A DNA stretch of 64,000 bases from Gottfriedia acidiceleris. Its GTDB lineage: Bacteria; Bacillota; Bacilli; Bacillales; Bacillaceae_G. Below the pieces are notes generated by a model. It saw nothing but the letters and a program-made list of their open reading frames with translations. It was not told the origin of the DNA and ran no database searches. Position 1 is the stretch's first letter, and every line of letters starts with the position of its first letter. Positions 27,635 through 35,089 of this stretch are shown one piece after another. The position numbers and the translations under genes are program-made. The stretch spans positions 248,001 to 312,000 of the forward strand of contig NZ_NESS01000003.1 in NCBI RefSeq assembly GCF_002128425.1, given 5' to 3'.

Positions 27635-28270
27635 ATGCAAAACTGGATTATTGAAACAATGGATACATTTGGCTATTTAGGTATTTTTTTATTAATTGCA
27701 TTAGAAAACATATTTCCTCCAATTCCTTCCGAAGTAATATTAACGTTTGGTGGGTTCATGACTACACAATCTTCACTATCTAAAATAGGTGTGATTTTCT
27801 TTTCAACTTTAGGGTCAGTAATTGGAGCAGTCATACTTTTTTGGATTGGTACTTTACTTGACGTAAAAAAGTTAGAAAAAATCGTAGATCGCTGGGGGCA
27901 TTTTTTACGTTTAACTAAAAAGGATGTCCATAAAGCGGACGAATGGTTTTCAAAATACGGGGTTTGGACAGTCTTTTTCTGTAGACTAATTCCATTAATA
28001 CGTAGTTTAATTTCAATACCAGCTGGAATGGCTCGAATGAATTTTTGGATCTTTTTGTTATTTACAACTTTAGGCTCATTAATATGGAATACAATTTTAG
28101 TTTTAGTTGGGGCATCAGTAGGTGCTTCTTGGGAGAATATTGTTGAGTATATGGATGTGTATTCAAGTATTATTTATGGAATTTTAGCGATTGGATTGGT
28201 AATATTTATCTTCCTTTTTATCAAAAAAAGAAAACACTCTGCTCAAGTAAGAAGAAAAAACTCAGACTAA
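27635..28270 (+). CDS. DedA-family membrane protein
   Basis: Integral membrane protein of 211 residues. It has the re-entrant motif ENIFPPIPSEVILTFGG (~24-40) and the conserved FCRLIPLIRSLISIPAGMARM (~115-135), followed by helices and a basic tail. DedA proteins are implicated in undecaprenyl phosphate or phospholipid translocation and proton-motive-force homeostasis. The start is ATG 27635 after TTGAGGTAAG. The stop codon is inside the terminator stem. Confidence 0.9.
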   Translation: MQNWIIETMDTFGYLGIFLLIALENIFPPIPSEVILTFGGFMTTQSSLSKIGVIFFSTLGSVIGAVILFWIGTLLDVKKLEKIVDRWGHFLRLTKKDVHKADEWFSKYGVWTVFFCRLIPLIRSLISIPAGMARMNFWIFLLFTTLGSLIWNTILVLVGASVGASWENIVEYMDVYSSIIYGILAIGLVIFIFLFIKKRKHSAQVRRKNSD

Positions 28271-28290
28271 TTTCGTTAGTCTGAGTTTTT
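28256..28290. terminator. bidirectional terminator overlapping the dedA stop
   Basis: A 15-bp stem (AAAAACTCAGACTAA/TTAGTCTGAGTTTTT) with a 5-nt loop lies between convergent dedA and cadA. The dedA stop codon forms the top of the left arm. Confidence 0.92.
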
Positions 28291-28295
28291 TAGCT

Positions 28296-30422
28296 TTATT
28301 TAAGTCTTAATACTCTCATCGAATTTAATACCGCTAATACAGTAACACCAACGTCTGAAATGACCGCTTCCCACATTGTAGCTATTCCGATTACACCTAG
28401 TAATAAGAAAAAACCTTTCACTGCTAAAGCAAAAAAGATGTTCTGCCACACAATTTGTCTTGTACGCTTAGCGATTTTAATTGCATCTACTATTTTTGAA
28501 GGTTCATCCGACATTAATACAACATCAGCAGCTTCTATTGCTGCATCTGAACCAATACCACCCATTGCAATACCGATGTCTGCTCGAGCTAGAACTGGTG
28601 CATCATTAATACCGTCCCCAACAAATGCAATTTTTTCTTTCGTCGTTTTCATTTTTTCTATTTGTTCAAGCTTTTCTACTTTTTGATGTGGAAGAAGTTC
28701 AGAATAGATACCATCTATTGCTAATTCTTTACCAATACTTTTCGCAACTGATTTAGAATCACCTGTTAACATTACAGTCTTTTTAATTCCAACTTTTTTA
28801 AGCTCAAGTATAGCTCTTTTCGCATCATCTTTAAGTTGATCTGCAATGACAATTGCTCCTATATATTGATTATTTTTAGCTAAATAAACTGTTGTTCCTA
28901 CTTCTCTCGTTGGTTCATATAAAATTGAATGACTTTCCATTAGTCTTGAATTTCCTACTAAAAGTTCATCCCCATTAATGATTACACTAATTCCATGTCC
29001 TGCAATTTCAGTATAGTTAGATAGCTTTGCATCAACAATTTCTTTACCATATTTTTGACGAATTGATAAAGCAATTGGGTGATTGGAATAAAACTCACCA
29101 TAAGCAGCTAATTCTAGTAGATCCTCTTTTGAATGACCACGTGTAGGGATAATCGAGCTTACTTGGAATTGCCCTTTAGTCAACGTTCCAGTTTTATCAA
29201 ACACAATATATTTTAAATCATTTAATGCTTCTAAATAATTACTTCCCTTTACTAATACTCCGGATTTTGAAGCTGCTCCGATTCCCCCAAAAAATCCTAA
29301 AGGAATTGAAACAACTAAAGCACATGGACATGAAATAACTAGGAAAATTAATGCTCGATATACCCAATCATATAATGTTTCGCCAGGTATAATAATTGGT
29401 GGGATGATGGCAATAATAGCTGCTGTAATAACAACTATAGGTGTATAAACCTTCGCAAATTTAGTGATAAAATTTTCAGTAGGTGCCTTTTTATTTGTTG
29501 CATTTTGAACAAGTTCTAATATTTTCGATACTGTCGATTCATTAAATTCCTTCGTCACTTCAATTTCGAGTAAACCTTGAACATTTATAAATCCACTTAA
29601 TACTTCATCGCCTTCAAATATTTCTCTTGGTAATGACTCTCCTGTTAATGCGGATGTATCGACACTTGAAATTCCACTTTTTACAATACCATCTAGTGGA
29701 ACTCTTTCCCCAGGTTTAACGATTATAGTATCACCTATTTGAATCGTTTCAGGAGATACTTGTTCAGTTTTATCACCGTTTTTTAAATTAGCATAATCAG
29801 GACGTATATCCATTAATTTCGAAATCGAATTCCGTGATCGATTCACTGCAATGCTCTGGAATAATTCACCTAGCTGATAAAATAGCATTACAGCAACAGC
29901 TTCAGGATACTCGCCAATTATAAATGCACCAATAGTAGCTACTCCCATTAAAAAATTCTCATCAAATACTTGACCTCTAAAAATATTTCGAATAGCTTTT
30001 AAAACAACGTCAGCACCCGCTATTAAATAGGCAGCTATAAAAATAATCATTTGATAAAGTATTGGTACATTAAGTAATTGAGCCAAAATTAATAAAGCAG
30101 TACCAATCCCTAATTTAACAATTAGTTTTTTTGTTTCAGCATTCATTCTCTGTTGCTTCTCTTGCCCAAGTTTTGAATCCATTTTTGAAACAGGGTTAAT
30201 ATGCGGTTCTAATACACGAATCTTATTTTTGGCACTCTTTATAACTGATTCTTTTTGTTCCTCACCCGTTGTAATTGTCATTGTTAATGTTGCAAAATTA
30301 ACTGAACATGCATCAACGCCTTCAAGTGTAGAAACTCCTTTTTCGATCTTCATTGCACAATTAGCGCAATCAAGTCCTTCTAATTTTAATTCACTATTTA
30401 CTTGCCTTTGCCCCCTACTCAT
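28296..30422 (-). CDS. cadA: heavy-metal P1B-type ATPase (Cd/Zn/Co efflux)
   Basis: Metal pump of about 708 residues in the membrane. The N-terminal HMA domain has GLDCANC. The membrane CPC motif (SCPCALVVSIPLG) is followed by the phosphorylation site DKTGTLTKG, the TGES loop and the hinge GDGINDAPVLARADIGIAMGG. The CPC plus HMA and an ArsR-type partner gene argue for Cd2+/Zn2+/Pb2+ or Co2+ export. I start it at ATG 30422, nine bases after GAGGAG; a TTG upstream is possible. It lies 34 bp downstream of the ArsR regulator and is presumably derepressed by metal. Confidence 0.93.
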   Translation of the reverse strand: MSRGQRQVNSELKLEGLDCANCAMKIEKGVSTLEGVDACSVNFATLTMTITTGEEQKESVIKSAKNKIRVLEPHINPVSKMDSKLGQEKQQRMNAETKKLIVKLGIGTALLILAQLLNVPILYQMIIFIAAYLIAGADVVLKAIRNIFRGQVFDENFLMGVATIGAFIIGEYPEAVAVMLFYQLGELFQSIAVNRSRNSISKLMDIRPDYANLKNGDKTEQVSPETIQIGDTIIVKPGERVPLDGIVKSGISSVDTSALTGESLPREIFEGDEVLSGFINVQGLLEIEVTKEFNESTVSKILELVQNATNKKAPTENFITKFAKVYTPIVVITAAIIAIIPPIIIPGETLYDWVYRALIFLVISCPCALVVSIPLGFFGGIGAASKSGVLVKGSNYLEALNDLKYIVFDKTGTLTKGQFQVSSIIPTRGHSKEDLLELAAYGEFYSNHPIALSIRQKYGKEIVDAKLSNYTEIAGHGISVIINGDELLVGNSRLMESHSILYEPTREVGTTVYLAKNNQYIGAIVIADQLKDDAKRAILELKKVGIKKTVMLTGDSKSVAKSIGKELAIDGIYSELLPHQKVEKLEQIEKMKTTKEKIAFVGDGINDAPVLARADIGIAMGGIGSDAAIEAADVVLMSDEPSKIVDAIKIAKRTRQIVWQNIFFALAVKGFFLLLGVIGIATMWEAVISDVGVTVLAVLNSMRVLRLK

Positions 30423-30456
30423 CAAACTCAACTCCTCTCTGGTAGAAACACCTAAA

Positions 30457-30840
30457 TTAATCCTCTAAAATATGTTCTAGTGCTTGATTGAAAATTTGCG
30501 TAACATGATCATCTGCTAACGAATAATAAACTACTTTACCTTCTTTACGATTTTTTACTAAATGCGCTTGTTTTAATACTCTTAACTGATGTGATATAGA
30601 TGATTGAGTCATTTCTAATAAATGAGCTAGGTCACAAACACACATCTCAGATTGACTCAGTGCATGTAATATTCTCGTTCTCGTTTTATCTCCAAGAACT
30701 TTAAAAAGTTCTGCAACTCCTGTCAGTGTTTCAATATTTAACATGCTTTCTTTTACTGAAAGAATTATATCCTCGTGCATAATCGTTTGTTGACAAGCTT
30801 CTTCACAAACTTCGTTAACTTTCTTCTTTTCTTCTATCAT
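30457..30840 (-). CDS. ArsR/SmtB-family metal-sensing repressor (CadC/CzrA-like)
   Basis: Winged-helix repressor of 127 residues. CEEACQQ lies near the N-terminus, and ELFKVLGDKTRTRILHALS and the alpha3 motif SEMCVCDLAHLLEMTQSSISHQLRVLK follow. The CVCDL cysteines and the N-terminal Cys pair are those used by CadC-type sensors for Cd/Pb/Bi. The ATG at 30840 has AGGAGGACAG upstream; an ATG 33 bp further up is less likely. It would repress the operon by binding the operator pair just upstream. Confidence 0.92.
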   Translation of the reverse strand: MIEEKKKVNEVCEEACQQTIMHEDIILSVKESMLNIETLTGVAELFKVLGDKTRTRILHALSQSEMCVCDLAHLLEMTQSSISHQLRVLKQAHLVKNRKEGKVVYYSLADDHVTQIFNQALEHILED

Positions 30841-30860
30841 AAACTGTCCTCCTATGAATA

Positions 30861-30926
30861 CATGAACAATCATTCATATGTTTACTATATATAAATATTA
30901 TATGAGTGATTGTTCATATGTGTCAA
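30861..30926 (-). promoter_or_regulatory. cad promoter with operator dyads
   Basis: Minus strand: -35 TTGACA (30921-30926), an 18-bp spacer and -10 TATAAT (30897-30902), both consensus. The spacer itself (30903-30920) is part of a dyad, CATATGAACAATCACTCATAT. A second related dyad, CATATGAATGATTGTTCATG, lies at 30861-30880, 40 bp away and past the start site. Both match the ATATGAACA-type operators of ArsR/SmtB sensors. Binding would occlude RNA polymerase. Confidence 0.82.
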
Positions 30927-31005
30927 AGAATTATTTGTAAAATTTAAAGGAATATTACATAAGATAAAGAAATGATTAGTAATGAATACAAAAGGAGAAA
31001 ATTTA

Positions 31006-31167
31006 ATGACTCTAATCGAATATCTTTTTTGGGGAATTTGCTTAGTAGCCGTAATATTTACCTTTTTAATCGAAAAAAAATTAGGTACAACTCCTCCTTA
31101 TAAAACAGAGCATCAGGCATTATTTGAAGATATTACGAAGATTGATCGAGCTTTAGTACAGGAATAA
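31006..31167 (+). CDS. small membrane protein, unknown
   Basis: Peptide of 53 residues with one hydrophobic helix (EYLFWGICLVAVIFTFLIEKK, ~4-24) and a soluble acidic C-terminus (EHQALFEDITKIDRALVQE). It starts at ATG 31006 seven bases after AAAGGAG; an upstream in-frame ATG lacks a site. The good ribosome binding site and a strong terminator right after it indicate a real gene. It is divergent from the cad operon. No family is recognised. Confidence 0.65.
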   Translation: MTLIEYLFWGICLVAVIFTFLIEKKLGTTPPYKTEHQALFEDITKIDRALVQE

Positions 31168-31177
31168 GCGCATAGAT

Positions 31178-31225
31178 AAAAAGTCAGACAGTTACTGGAA
31201 TTTCTCAGTAACTGTCTGACTTTTT
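31178..31225. terminator. 20-bp-stem bidirectional terminator
   Basis: A perfect 20-bp stem (31178-31197 with 31206-31225) with an 8-nt loop has A-run and T-run ends. It separates the small membrane protein gene from the convergent lipoprotein gene. Confidence 0.93.
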
Positions 31226-31257
31226 ACTTCTTTATTTTAGACTTTTCATGCTAATAA

Positions 31258-31773
31258 CTAACCCTGCTCTTGAGGCATTGGAGTATTTGTTGGTTTGGCA
31301 TATCCTTCTTTATATTTATTATCAATGTAATTTCGAATTTCTAACGGCGTTTTTCCTTCTTGCTGTAATTTTGCTGATTCCACTGCAATCTCCATACAGT
31401 TGATGCATGAAGTTGCATGGCTATCCCACACAATTGATCCATCTTCTTTTACTTCATGAATAAAACAATCTAAGTTGCTCTTATGACCTACACTTTCACC
31501 ACAACCACAATAACATGGAATATTTTTAAGTAAATTTGTATGTTGTGCTGCCACCATATAGATTTGTTGAATCTGTTGTTCTTTTTCGCCTAAAAAGTTC
31601 GGTAAAGTTTCTTTATTAATTGTTTGTTCTCTAATATCACTTGTTTGATTATGATCGACATGATTTTCATGGTTCTTCGTATTATTCGTTTCAGCTTGTT
31701 GGTTACTGCATCCTGTTAATAAAATAGAAATCGTTAAAGCTGAAAGTACATTATGAATTGTTTTTCGTTTCAT
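31258..31773 (-). CDS. PCYCGC-motif lipoprotein
   Basis: Exported lipoprotein of 171 residues. The signal peptide ends in the lipobox LLTGC, followed by a Asn/His-rich linker. The PCYCGC domain has NIPCYCGCGESVGHKSNLDC and a second Cys pair in SHATSCINCMEIA. The six or more conserved Cys and nearby His suggest metal or redox chemistry outside the membrane. I start it at ATG 31773 after GGAGGAAAAGG, which gives a proper signal peptide. The next gene upstream on the same strand (31852) may share its transcript. The molecular role is unknown. Confidence 0.85.
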   Translation of the reverse strand: MKRKTIHNVLSALTISILLTGCSNQQAETNNTKNHENHVDHNQTSDIREQTINKETLPNFLGEKEQQIQQIYMVAAQHTNLLKNIPCYCGCGESVGHKSNLDCFIHEVKEDGSIVWDSHATSCINCMEIAVESAKLQQEGKTPLEIRNYIDNKYKEGYAKPTNTPMPQEQG

Positions 31774-31851
31774 CCTTTTCCTCCAGTTAATGCACATTAA
31801 TCTTATTTTAATAATTATTGGAGTGAAAAACAATTGCTTGAACATCAACTA

Positions 31852-32229
31852 CTAATAAATAACTGAATCAATCAACATTTGCAAAAAACTTGTAAATAAA
31901 AAGAAAAATCTAATCAAAAAACCAGCCCATGCAAAACGTCTATATTTTTCCCATCGTTCCTGATGTTCATTACGTTTACAGATCCACATTAAAATCCAAT
32001 ATCCAAGCGGTAAAATTGGTATTTCAATACGGTATTGTTCAATATTTAAATTAATACAAAAGACAAATAAACCTATAATTAATGAAATAATAGCCTTCCA
32101 TACTTCTGGCTTCAATTCATTTGTTCGATAGATCCAAATAAATAAAATTCCAAGAGTTATATAATTTACTATCATAATAATGATCGTAGAAGCAAAGTGA
32201 TATTCATCAAAATGGATAGTAAAGTCCAT
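31852..32229 (-). CDS. small multi-pass membrane protein, unknown
   Basis: Protein of 125 residues with four likely membrane segments (~12-35, 45-62, 68-84, 98-120) separated by short charged loops (YRTNELKPE, KRNEHQERWEKYRR). I do not recognise the family. A good site (AAAAGGAGAATCTA) precedes the ATG. It sits between an acetyltransferase and the PCYCGC lipoprotein on the same strand, so it may be translated from a common mRNA. Confidence 0.65.
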   Translation of the reverse strand: MDFTIHFDEYHFASTIIIMIVNYITLGILFIWIYRTNELKPEVWKAIISLIIGLFVFCINLNIEQYRIEIPILPLGYWILMWICKRNEHQERWEKYRRFAWAGFLIRFFFLFTSFLQMLIDSVIY

Positions 32230-32260
32230 TAGATTCTCCTTTTAACTAATTTGATGATTT

Positions 32261-32773
32261 CTAATAATTATGACGGTCTTTACGATAATATTTAGTTAAT
32301 TCACCATTTTCATCATCAATTGATTCTAAAATTAAATTAAATCCTATTTTCTCAAGGATTTTTACTGAATATATATTTTTTGCTTCAACGGTAGCTACTA
32401 TAAAATTTAACTTTCTGATTCCAAAACAATAATCTTCTATTAAACTAGCAATCTCAGAGCCATAACCATTTCCCCACTCTTCTTCGGCTAATCGGTATCC
32501 TATTTCAAACTCATCCGCTTCATTTTTAATGACCGCACTCGTTCCAATCAATTCATTAGTCTCATTTTTACAAACTGCCATCACTTCAAAATTAGTGTTT
32601 TTCTCCTTATACATTTGAAGAATCTTATTTAATTCCTTTTCAGTCTCTTCCATTGATTTTGGACGATTCGTTATGTATTTCATTACGTTTGCATTAGACT
32701 GAAGTTTGTGTAAATGATCTAGGTCATCATTTTTAAGCGCTCTTAAATATAGTCTATTTGATTTAATAATCAT
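32261..32773 (-). CDS. GNAT acetyltransferase, RimJ/RimL-type
   Basis: Acetyltransferase of 170 residues (Acetyltransf_3 type). It begins SNRLYLRALKNDDLDHLHKL and has the acetyl-CoA motif IGYRLAEEEWGNGYGSEIASLI (~84-105) and KNIYSVKILEKIGF near the C-terminus. The ATG at 32773 follows GGGAGATAACC. The target is unknown. It is preceded by a terminator and the dispersed element. Confidence 0.82.
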   Translation of the reverse strand: MIIKSNRLYLRALKNDDLDHLHKLQSNANVMKYITNRPKSMEETEKELNKILQMYKEKNTNFEVMAVCKNETNELIGTSAVIKNEADEFEIGYRLAEEEWGNGYGSEIASLIEDYCFGIRKLNFIVATVEAKNIYSVKILEKIGFNLILESIDDENGELTKYYRKDRHNY

Positions 32774-32800
32774 GGTTATCTCCCATTTCTTTCTAAAAAA

Positions 32801-32824
32801 AGTCACCTATCAAATTAGGTGACT
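32801..32824 (-). terminator. terminator hairpin beside the dispersed element
   Basis: A 9-bp stem (AGTCACCTA/TAGGTGACT, 6-nt loop) is followed on the minus strand by TTTTTTT. It would end the transcript of the DNA alkylation repair gene. Its left half is repeated at 32904-32920 across the element. Confidence 0.8.
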
Positions 32825-32834
32825 CAAACTACCT

Positions 32835-32900
32835 GCCAAACGCACGCTTTCTGTTGCTTCGCTTGCCTGAAACTCAAGTTTTTTGTAATTTGTCTACACA
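32835..32900. repeat. dispersed short element, copy 2
   Basis: The partner of positions 5-61: same GCCAAACGC-CGCTTTC end and same T-run/TTTGTCTACACA end, with a different middle. It is bracketed by a 17-bp direct repeat, AGTCACCTATCAAATTA (32801-32817) and AGTCACTTATCAAATTA (32904-32920). The right copy includes the stop codon of the 32918 gene. This could be an inserted element with duplicated target; no inverted termini or coding content are seen. Confidence 0.5.
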
Positions 32901-32917
32901 TAGAGTCACTTATCAAA

Positions 32918-33625
32918 TTAACAAATACATGTTTTTTTCTTAACTCCAAGCTTTCCTTTCGCTTCGACCTTTTCAATATAGTCGGTTGCTAAAGGTACTT
33001 TACAAGCCGTATCTCCTACGTCCACGTGGACTTTCCCAATCTTTTGAGCAACCATCATTGCTTCAACTGTAAGACTTGGTACAAAACTTCCTACTGCAAT
33101 TACAAACCCATTCATCGTATAACGAACTCTGTTTTTTGAAGTATGTATATTATTTTCAATATAATTAAGTAATTTACGAACTTCTTCTTTATCAATCTCT
33201 TCATCTAGTGCAATTGATAGATAATGACTATAAGTACTCCATCCACAATTTTCAATTAATTCATCATCTGACTTCAACCATTCTCTAGCTAATTCAATTG
33301 CATACTGACTTTCTGCTGCAACAGCACCTACAATACTTTCGGTAATCATATACCAGTGAGCTTCTTTAGCCCAATTTTGAAGCTGTTCTTTTGTCATTAT
33401 TTTTGGATTAATTGATAAACCAGCTAAATACATCGCATCAGAATTTCCTGTATGAAAAAGTGATAATGCTAATTCCTGATCCTTTTTAACATATTTTACA
33501 AGCTTTTTCATATCACCAATTTTAACTCCGAAAAAAGGTTCCTTGGCACCATGACGCAAAAAAGTTTTTTTCGTTTGCTCAGTTCCCATTTCCTCTAATG
33601 ATCTCATAACTTCTTCTAATGTCAT
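32918..33625 (-). CDS. DNA alkylation repair protein (AlkD/AlkC-like HEAT repeats)
   Basis: All-helical protein of 235 residues with tandem HEAT-like repeats. Typical segments are KEPFFGVKIGDMKKLVKYVKKDQ (~28-50), YLAGLSINPKIM, ENCGWSTYSHYLS and RVRYTMNGFVIAVGSFVP. These match the DNA-alkylation-repair family, which includes the AlkD DNA glycosylase that removes alkylated purines. This variant ends in an unusual KKKTCIC tail. Whether it has glycosylase activity cannot be told without aligning the Trp/Asp/Arg site. Confidence 0.85.
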   Translation of the reverse strand: MTLEEVMRSLEEMGTEQTKKTFLRHGAKEPFFGVKIGDMKKLVKYVKKDQELALSLFHTGNSDAMYLAGLSINPKIMTKEQLQNWAKEAHWYMITESIVGAVAAESQYAIELAREWLKSDDELIENCGWSTYSHYLSIALDEEIDKEEVRKLLNYIENNIHTSKNRVRYTMNGFVIAVGSFVPSLTVEAMMVAQKIGKVHVDVGDTACKVPLATDYIEKVEAKGKLGVKKKTCIC

Positions 33626-33715
33626 CTTATCTTCTCTCCCTTATTAAAGGTTTGTCCCGTAACATCGTTGTCTAAAATGTATCCTATCATACATCCCAAG
33701 GAAGGAAAGGTTATT

Positions 33716-34501
33716 ATGAACTATTTTTTTCTATTCGTCATACTATTCAGTCTTACACTCTCAGCCTGTTCAAATAGTAAGATCGTACAAGAAGTTCATC
33801 TAAATAAATCATCAGTTTCAGCTGCAGGGAACAAAGAATGGTCTTACACAGGAAAAACCGGACCTAATTATTGGAGTTCAATCAATAAAGAATATGCACT
33901 ATGTTCCAATGGTAAACAACAATCTCCAGTTAATATTGATCAAACTATAAAAAAATCATTACCTTTAGGAATAAACTATCATTATGATCTTTTTAAAATA
34001 GAAAGGTCGCATTACACGGTAAAATTCATTCCGGTTAATCACTCCAACTCAATTAATTTAAATGGAACAATCTATATATTACAACAATTTCATTTCCATA
34101 CTCCAAGTGAACATACAATAAACGGAAAACAAAGTGATTTAGAAATTCATTTTATAAATCAAAATAAAAAAAAATCTATTATAACAATAGGAGTTCTTGT
34201 TAATAGCGGTAGATTGAATAAAGAATTCCAAAAAATCCTTAATGTAAAGCCTATTGATGAGGAGCTTGGGGGAAAAGTTGTAAAACTAAATTTGCAATCG
34301 TTTATTCCGTATACTAGTAAAAAAGTATCCTACACTGGCTCTTTTACAACTCCTCCTTGTACTGAAGGGATTAAATGGATTGTCTTTTACAAACCTATAC
34401 AATTTTCAGAAGAACAAATCCATTCTTACCAAAATTACTTCGATCCAAATAGCCGTCCCGTCCAGCCATTAAATGGTAGAGATTTATTTGAATCTTGGTA
34501 A
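33716..34501 (+). CDS. cah: alpha-class carbonic anhydrase, lipoprotein
   Basis: Exported enzyme of 261 residues hydrating CO2. A signal peptide ends in the lipobox LSAC. The alpha-CA fold starts at WSYTGKTGPNYW (GKxGPxxW signature), with zinc ligands in FHFHTPSEH and the third His in LEIHFIN. The substrate pocket is GSFTTPPCTEGIKW. I start it at ATG 33716 after AAGGAAAGG; an ATG 48 bp upstream lacks a signal peptide. Alpha-class enzymes are uncommon in Bacillaceae. A beta-class enzyme is encoded convergently 590 bp away, with a repeat array in between. Confidence 0.93.
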   Translation: MNYFFLFVILFSLTLSACSNSKIVQEVHLNKSSVSAAGNKEWSYTGKTGPNYWSSINKEYALCSNGKQQSPVNIDQTIKKSLPLGINYHYDLFKIERSHYTVKFIPVNHSNSINLNGTIYILQQFHFHTPSEHTINGKQSDLEIHFINQNKKKSIITIGVLVNSGRLNKEFQKILNVKPIDEELGGKVVKLNLQSFIPYTSKKVSYTGSFTTPPCTEGIKWIVFYKPIQFSEEQIHSYQNYFDPNSRPVQPLNGRDLFESW

Positions 34502-34555
34502 TTAAACTCATCAAAAGATTCGTGGGTATGTAGGGAAGCAAGAAGTTGAAAATAC

Positions 34556-34999
34556 CTTACTCATAACGAGTTCATGCGTAAGTATAAACACATGATGATG
34601 AAAACAACTTACTCATAACGGGTTCTCATGAGTAAGTAAAACGCATGATGTTGAAAACAACTTACTCATAACGAGTTCATGCGTAAGTATAAACACATGA
34701 TGATGAAACTAACTTACTCATAACGGGTTCATGAGTAAGTATAAACACATGATGTTTGAAAACAACTTACTCATAACGGGTTCATGCGTAACTAAAAATG
34801 CTTGATGACAAAAATAACTTACTCATAACGAGTTCATGAGTTACTTAAAATGCTTGATGACAAAAATAACTTACTCATAACGAGTTCATGAGTTACTTAA
34901 AATGCTTGATGACAAAAATAACTTACTCATAACGAGTTCATGAGTTACTTAAAATGCAAGAAAATAAAAATAACAAACTCAAAACACGTAGTGGAAATC
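34556..34999. repeat. tandem array of 52-53 bp hairpin units
   Basis: Eight units begin with CTTACTCATAACG at 34556, 34608, 34661, 34713, 34766, 34818, 34870 and 34922, plus a decayed ninth near 34974. Steps are 52 or 53 bp. In the best units ACTTACTCAT pairs with ATGAGTAAGT across AACGGGTTC. Units 1-5 end in a TATAAACACATGATG-type tail, units 6-8 in a TTAAAATGCTTGATG-type tail, and unit 5 is a hybrid. Units 6 and 7 are identical. The period is not a multiple of three, so it is not coding. No plus-strand terminator precedes it, so it probably lies in the 3' untranslated part of the alpha-CA mRNA. Confidence 0.92.
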
Positions 35000-35044
35000 A
35001 ACATGAAATTTCTTATTTACTTGAAAACTTTTTTTCAACAGCCT

Positions 35045-35079
35045 AAAAAAAGTTATCCTACTTAAAGGATAACTTTTTT
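35045..35079. terminator. bidirectional terminator between the carbonic anhydrase genes
   Basis: A stem of about 13 bp (AAAAAAGTTATCC/GGATAACTTTTTT, 8-nt loop) can stop both the alpha-CA transcript coming through the repeat array and the beta-CA transcript. Confidence 0.9.
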
Positions 35080-35089
35080 GTATAAATCG

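Noticed and set aside
32801-32920. Complete insertion sequence
   Set aside because: Only about 70 bp, no transposase and no terminal inverted repeats; at most a miniature or REP-like element.
34556-34999. CRISPR array
   Set aside because: The whole 52-53 bp unit is repeated, including the part that would be a spacer; there are no unique spacers and no cas genes nearby.
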